Assembly: GCA_035551675.1 (NCBI GenBank)
Contig: DASZMV010000037.1
Location: 186,001 to 250,000 of the forward strand
DNA: 64,000 nucleotides
Origin: JAFECT01 sp035551675
GTDB taxonomy: Bacteria; Pseudomonadota; Alphaproteobacteria; Caulobacterales; Caulobacteraceae
Direction: 5' to 3'
The position numbers and the translations under genes were made by a program. Numbering within the stretch: the stretch's first letter is position 1; the number at the start of each line of letters is the position of its first letter. Below the pieces are notes generated by a model. It made no database searches. It had not been told where the DNA came from and saw nothing but the letters and a program-made list of their open reading frames with translations. Positions 60,288 to 64,000 of this stretch are shown here, in pieces.

Positions 60288-62813
60288 ATGCACGACAAGA
60301 GGCCGCCCGTGTCCGAACTGACCCTGATTTCGCCGCTGGCGGGCTGGGTCGCGCCGCTGGACGAGGCGCCCGATCCGGTCTTCGCCGAACGCATGATGGG
60401 TGACGGGGTGCTGATCGACCCGACCAGCTCGACCCTCTGCGCGCCATGCGACGGCGAGGTGGTGTCGGTGCATCACACCCGCCACGCGGTGACCCTCCGC
60501 GCCACCGGCGGGGCCGAAATCCTCATGCATATCGGTCTTGAGACCGTCGCGCTGAAGGGCGAGGGCTTCACCGTGCACGTGCAGGACGGCCAGGCGGTGC
60601 GCGCCGGCGATCCGCTGATCGGCTTCGACCTCGACTATCTGGCGCTGCACGCCGCCAGCCTGGTCACCCCGATCATTCTCGCCAACAGCGACAGCTTCGC
60701 GATCACGCGCCGTGCCGAGGGTGCGGTGGAGACGGGCCGCTTCCTGATGGCGATCGCGCCTCGCGCCGCCGTGGCGCCCACGAACCAGGCGTCGGACGAA
60801 ACCGCATCGCGCCCCGCGCGCCTCGCCCTCGCCCACGGCCTGCACGCACGACCCGCCGCCTCGGTCGCCGCCTGCGCCAAGCGCTTTTCCTCCGAAGTCA
60901 GCCTGAGCGCCCACGGCCGCAAGGCCAACGCCAAGAGCGTCGTGTCGCTTATGGCCTTCGGCGCCCGCGACGGCGACGCGCTGGAGGTGCTCGCACGCGG
61001 CGCCGATGCGCAGGCCGCCGCGCAGGGCGTCGCCGATCACATCGCCGGCCTCGTCGAAACCGCGCCCGCGATCGCCGCGCCGACGCAACGCCTGGCGCCG
61101 AAGCGCGACGCCGATCCGAAACTGATCTCGGGCGTCACCGCCTCGCCGGGTCTCGCGGTCGGAATCGCCGTGCGCTTCATCGCGCCGGACATCGAGGTCC
61201 CCGAACGCGGCGCCGGCGTCGTGCAGGAAAGCGCCGAACTCGCGCGCGCTCGCGGCGCCGTGCGCGACGATCTGGAAAAGGCCGCGACCGGCGGCGAGCG
61301 CCATCGCCGTTCCATCCTGGCCGCGCACATCGCGCTGCTGGACGATCCCGAGCTGCTCGACGCGGCGCAGACGGCCCTGGCCGAAGGCAGGAGCGCGGGC
61401 GCGGCGTGGCGATACGCGGTGCGCGCGCAGATCGCCATCCTGAAGGCGCTCGACGATGCGCGCATGGCCGAACGCGCCGCCGACCTCGCCGATCTCGAGC
61501 GCCAGGTGTTGCTCGCGCTCGTCGGTGAAGACGCCGCGCCCGCGCCAACGCTGCCCGAGGGCGCGATCCTGATCGCCGACGAACTCCTGCCGTCGCAACT
61601 GGTCGCGCTCGACGCTTCGAAGCTCGCGGGCTTCTGCCTCGCCGGCGGCGGTCCGACCTCGCACGTGGCCATCATCGCCGCCTCGATGGACATTCCCGCC
61701 GTCGTCGCGGCCGGCGAGCGCGTATTGGATGTGGCGGAAGGAACGCCGGTGATCCTCGACGCGGATCAGGCCCGCCTGCACGTCGCACCCGAAGCGTGGG
61801 AGACGGACGCCATCAAGACCGCGCTCGCCGCGCGTAAACAACGCCAGGGCGCCGCGCGCAAGGCCGCGCGCGAACTCTGCACCACCGCCGATGGCAAGCG
61901 CATCGAAGTCTTTTCTAACCTGGGCGCCGTCAGTGAAGCCGCCGCCGCGGTCGAGGCCGGCGCCGAGGGATGCGGCCTGCTGCGCACCGAATTTCTTTTC
62001 CTCGAACGCGACACGGCGCCCGACGAAGCCGAGCAGAAGCGCGCCTACCAGGCCATCGCCGATGCGCTCGGCGGCCGGCACCTGATCGTGCGCACGCTCG
62101 ACATCGGCGGCGACAAGCCCGTCGCCTATCTGCCGCTGCCCTACGAAGACAATCCCGCGCTCGGCCTGCGCGGCGTGCGCACCAGCCTGTGGCGGCCCGA
62201 CCTGATGCGCGAGCAACTGCGCGCCATCCTCGGCGTCGAGCCCGCCGGCCAGTGTTCGATCATGCTGCCGATGATCGCCCAGGTCTCGGAGCTGAAGGCG
62301 GTGCGCGCCGTCGTCGACGAGATCGCGCGCGAGCTTGGACGTAACGACCCGGTCAAACTCGGCGTAATGGTGGAAACCCCCGCCTGCGCCGTGCTCGCCG
62401 ATCAGATCGGGCAGGAGGCCGACTTCTTTTCCATCGGCACCAACGACCTCACCCAGTACGCGCTCGCCATGGACCGCGGCAGTCCGCAACTGGCCGCCCA
62501 GCTCGATGCGCTCCATCCGGCTGTGTTGCGCCTGATCGGCCAGGCGGTCGAGGGCGCGTCGAAGCACGGCCGCTGGGTCGGGGTCTGCGGCGGCCTCGCG
62601 TCGGATCCGATCGCAGCGCCGATCCTGATCGGCCTCGGCGTCACCGAACTATCCGCAACGCCCAATCGCATTCCCGACCTGAAGGCGCTGATCCGCCAGG
62701 TCACGCTCGCCGACTGCCGCAAGGCTGCAGTCGAAGCTCTCACCCTTACGTCCGCCGCCGAGGTGCGCGCCCTGGTCTTGCAGACCTGGCCCGCGCTCAG
62801 CGCCCGCGAATAG
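60288..62813 (+). CDS. nagF: PTS multiphosphoryl transfer protein, EIIA-HPr-EI fusion
   Basis: The protein has 841 residues. Residues about 10-155 are EIIA of the glucose/GlcNAc type (phospho-His81 in EILMHIGLETV). HPr covers about 175-260 (His186 in LAHGLHARPAAS). Enzyme I fills the rest: phospho-His459 in GGGPTSHVAIIA, the PEP domain EGCGLLRTEFLFLER, FSIGTNDLTQYALAMDR and the C-terminal Cys of VCGGLASDP. It carries phosphate from PEP to the EIIB part of the transporter, so no general ptsHI is needed. An alternative GTG start at 60309 follows AAGAGG and may be the true one. Confidence 0.92.
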   Translation: MHDKRPPVSELTLISPLAGWVAPLDEAPDPVFAERMMGDGVLIDPTSSTLCAPCDGEVVSVHHTRHAVTLRATGGAEILMHIGLETVALKGEGFTVHVQDGQAVRAGDPLIGFDLDYLALHAASLVTPIILANSDSFAITRRAEGAVETGRFLMAIAPRAAVAPTNQASDETASRPARLALAHGLHARPAASVAACAKRFSSEVSLSAHGRKANAKSVVSLMAFGARDGDALEVLARGADAQAAAQGVADHIAGLVETAPAIAAPTQRLAPKRDADPKLISGVTASPGLAVGIAVRFIAPDIEVPERGAGVVQESAELARARGAVRDDLEKAATGGERHRRSILAAHIALLDDPELLDAAQTALAEGRSAGAAWRYAVRAQIAILKALDDARMAERAADLADLERQVLLALVGEDAAPAPTLPEGAILIADELLPSQLVALDASKLAGFCLAGGGPTSHVAIIAASMDIPAVVAAGERVLDVAEGTPVILDADQARLHVAPEAWETDAIKTALAARKQRQGAARKAARELCTTADGKRIEVFSNLGAVSEAAAAVEAGAEGCGLLRTEFLFLERDTAPDEAEQKRAYQAIADALGGRHLIVRTLDIGGDKPVAYLPLPYEDNPALGLRGVRTSLWRPDLMREQLRAILGVEPAGQCSIMLPMIAQVSELKAVRAVVDEIARELGRNDPVKLGVMVETPACAVLADQIGQEADFFSIGTNDLTQYALAMDRGSPQLAAQLDALHPAVLRLIGQAVEGASKHGRWVGVCGGLASDPIAAPILIGLGVTELSATPNRIPDLKALIRQVTLADCRKAAVEALTLTSAAEVRALVLQTWPALSARE

Positions 62814-62822
62814 GAGTCCCGC

Positions 62823-64000
62823 ATGCTCGCGAACCTGCAGAGACTGGGACGGGCCCTGATGCTCCCCGTCGCCGTGCTTCCGGTCGCCGGCCTGCTGCTG
62901 CGCCTGGGGCAGGGCGACCTCTGGACGTGGCTGCACCTGTATGCAGGCCTCGCACCGAACAATCCGTTCGAGCACGACGTAGTACCGTTCATCGGCGCCT
63001 GCGCCGACGCCATCTTTTCGCATCTCGGTTTGCTGTTTGGCATCGGTGTGGCGGTCGGTTTCGCCAAGGAGAACCATGGCGCGGCAGGCCTCGCAGGGGT
63101 CGTCTGCTACCTCGTCGCCACTTCCGGCGCCGCAGCGGTCATCCAGGCGCCGCCTGACGTCGTCGCGGGTCTTCCTGACAAACTCGCCAAGTTGGCGTCC
63201 GCCGACTACGCCAACAGCGCGGTCGCCCACTTCAGCGTCCCGTGCGGCATCCTCTCGGGTCTCGCAGGGGGTTTGCTCTACAACCGCTTCTACGACATCA
63301 AGCTTCCCGACTATCTCGCCTTCTTCGGCGGGCGCCGCTTCGTGCCGATCGTCAGCGGTCTCGCGGGCCTGTTGCTTGGGGGTCTGTTCGGCTGGGGCTG
63401 GCCTGTGCTGTCGAGCGGCCTCGACGGGCTGACCCATGCGGTGGTCGCGTCCGGCGACACCGGTCTCTTCATCTTCGGCGTTCTGAACCGCCTGCTGCTG
63501 GTGACCGGCCTGCACCACGTGCTCAACAACGTCGCCTGGTTCGTGATCGGCGACTTCCACGGTAAGACCGGTGACCTGAACCGCTTCTTCGCGGGCGATC
63601 CGACCGCCGGGGTGTTCATGACCGGCTTCTTCCCGGTGATGATGTTCGGCCTGCCCGCCGCCTGCTTCGCCATGTATCGCGCCGCGCCCAGGGAGCGCCG
63701 CAAGGAAGTCGGCGGCATGCTGACCTCCATGGCGCTGACCTCGTTCCTGACCGGGGTGACCGAGCCGATCGAGTTCAGCTTCATGTTCCTGGCCCCCTTG
63801 CTCTACGCGCTGCACGCGGTGCTGACCGGGATCGCCATGGTGGTCATGCACCTGCTGCACGTGCGGCTCGGCTTCAGCTTCTCGGCGGGCCTGTTCGATT
63901 TCGTGCTGAACTACAACAAGGGCAGCAAGGTCTGGATGATCATCCCGATCGGGCTGATCTATGCGGTGGTCTATTATGCCGTGTTCAGCTTCGCGATCCG
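62823..64000 (+). CDS. nagE: PTS GlcNAc-specific EIIC transporter, N-terminal part (runs off the right edge)
   Basis: The first 392 residues are in the window, with no stop. They form an EIIC domain of the glucose family: MLANLQRLGRALMLPVAVLPVAGLLLRLG at the start, FGIGVAVGFAKENHGAAGLAGVVCYLV, then LLVTGLHHVLNNVAWFVIGDF, FFPVMMFGLPAACFAMYRAAP and TSFLTGVTEPIEFSFMFLAPLLYALHAVLTG, the block around the sugar-binding Glu. An EIIB domain is expected beyond the edge. The GlcNAc specificity rests on the surrounding nag genes. The ATG follows TAGGAG, nine bases after the EI fusion. Confidence 0.9.
   Translation, partial: MLANLQRLGRALMLPVAVLPVAGLLLRLGQGDLWTWLHLYAGLAPNNPFEHDVVPFIGACADAIFSHLGLLFGIGVAVGFAKENHGAAGLAGVVCYLVATSGAAAVIQAPPDVVAGLPDKLAKLASADYANSAVAHFSVPCGILSGLAGGLLYNRFYDIKLPDYLAFFGGRRFVPIVSGLAGLLLGGLFGWGWPVLSSGLDGLTHAVVASGDTGLFIFGVLNRLLLVTGLHHVLNNVAWFVIGDFHGKTGDLNRFFAGDPTAGVFMTGFFPVMMFGLPAACFAMYRAAPRERRKEVGGMLTSMALTSFLTGVTEPIEFSFMFLAPLLYALHAVLTGIAMVVMHLLHVRLGFSFSAGLFDFVLNYNKGSKVWMIIPIGLIYAVVYYAVFSFAI

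Noticed and set aside
60219..62567. 782-residue open frame on the minus strand opposite the EIIA-HPr-EI gene
   Set aside because: It is the antisense of a perfectly conserved PTS fusion; the composition (Arg, Gly, Asp, Val) is typical of shadow frames in high-GC DNA.

Overview
The window is high-GC, tightly packed DNA from an alphaproteobacterium. The evidence is a trpR-like yerC/yecD gene in front of hisG, GGAAC-N16/17-CGTT promoters of the EcfG general-stress type, an Entner-Doudoroff block, and a TonB/PTS locus for N-acetylglucosamine (GlcNAc). Caulobacterales or a nearby order would fit, but the sequence does not settle the genus. I see no rRNA, tRNA, CRISPR array, prophage or insertion sequence. 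Two palindromic intergenic repeats are present. About 57 protein genes are called; the first and last run off the window.

Layout. 0-5.5 kb: an outer-membrane protein (partial), small membrane proteins, a sulfotransferase, a CocE-type secreted hydrolase and a methyltransferase. 5.6-9.6 kb: a three-gene molybdenum hydroxylase operon of the periplasmic aldehyde oxidoreductase type (paoABC-like). 9.7-18.4 kb: pyrophosphatase, a secreted protein of unknown function, amidohydrolase, Tat-exported tyrosinase (followed by a strong terminator), Tat-exported metallo-beta-lactamase-fold hydrolase, serine hydrolase, and two tandem DoxX-like membrane proteins. 18.5-23.5 kb: amino-acid permease, aminotransferase and homoserine kinase (thrB), convergent with threonine synthase (thrC) across an inverted-repeat element. 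25-33 kb: a complete histidine operon in enterobacterial order, yerC-hisG-hisD-(hisC-like/hisB fusion)-hisH-hisA-hisF-hisIE-hisC. 33-39 kb: secreted protein, isoaspartyl-methyltransferase-like protein with a MerR regulator, GTP-type PEP carboxykinase, and S41 peptidase. 39.3-41.3 kb: a sulfite dehydrogenase operon (molybdenum subunit and two cytochromes c). 41.4-45.9 kb: CorA-type transporter, low-complexity secreted proteins, PfpI-family protein, L,D-transpeptidase.

45.9-64 kb is one metabolic unit built round GlcNAc. To the left, a GntR regulator heads nagB-II, nagA, zwf, pgl, edd and a TPR-sulfotransferase, all on the minus strand with little or no space between genes. To the right, a TonB receptor, a family-20 hexosaminidase, an EIIA-HPr-EI fusion and the GlcNAc EIIC transporter read outward. 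The locus should take chitin oligosaccharides across the outer membrane, cut them to GlcNAc, import and phosphorylate it by PTS, convert it to fructose-6-phosphate, and feed the Entner-Doudoroff pathway. A dyad in the shared intergenic region is the likely operator.

The most striking signals are three. (1) A HisC-like domain fused in frame to HisB has lost the PLP lysine and the other cofactor-binding residues but keeps two substrate-binding arginines, while an intact hisC closes the same operon. (2) A family of small, low-complexity secreted proteins shares termini and a motif. (3) EcfG-like promoters stand in front of those genes, a membrane protein gene and, more weakly, the pfpI-like gene.
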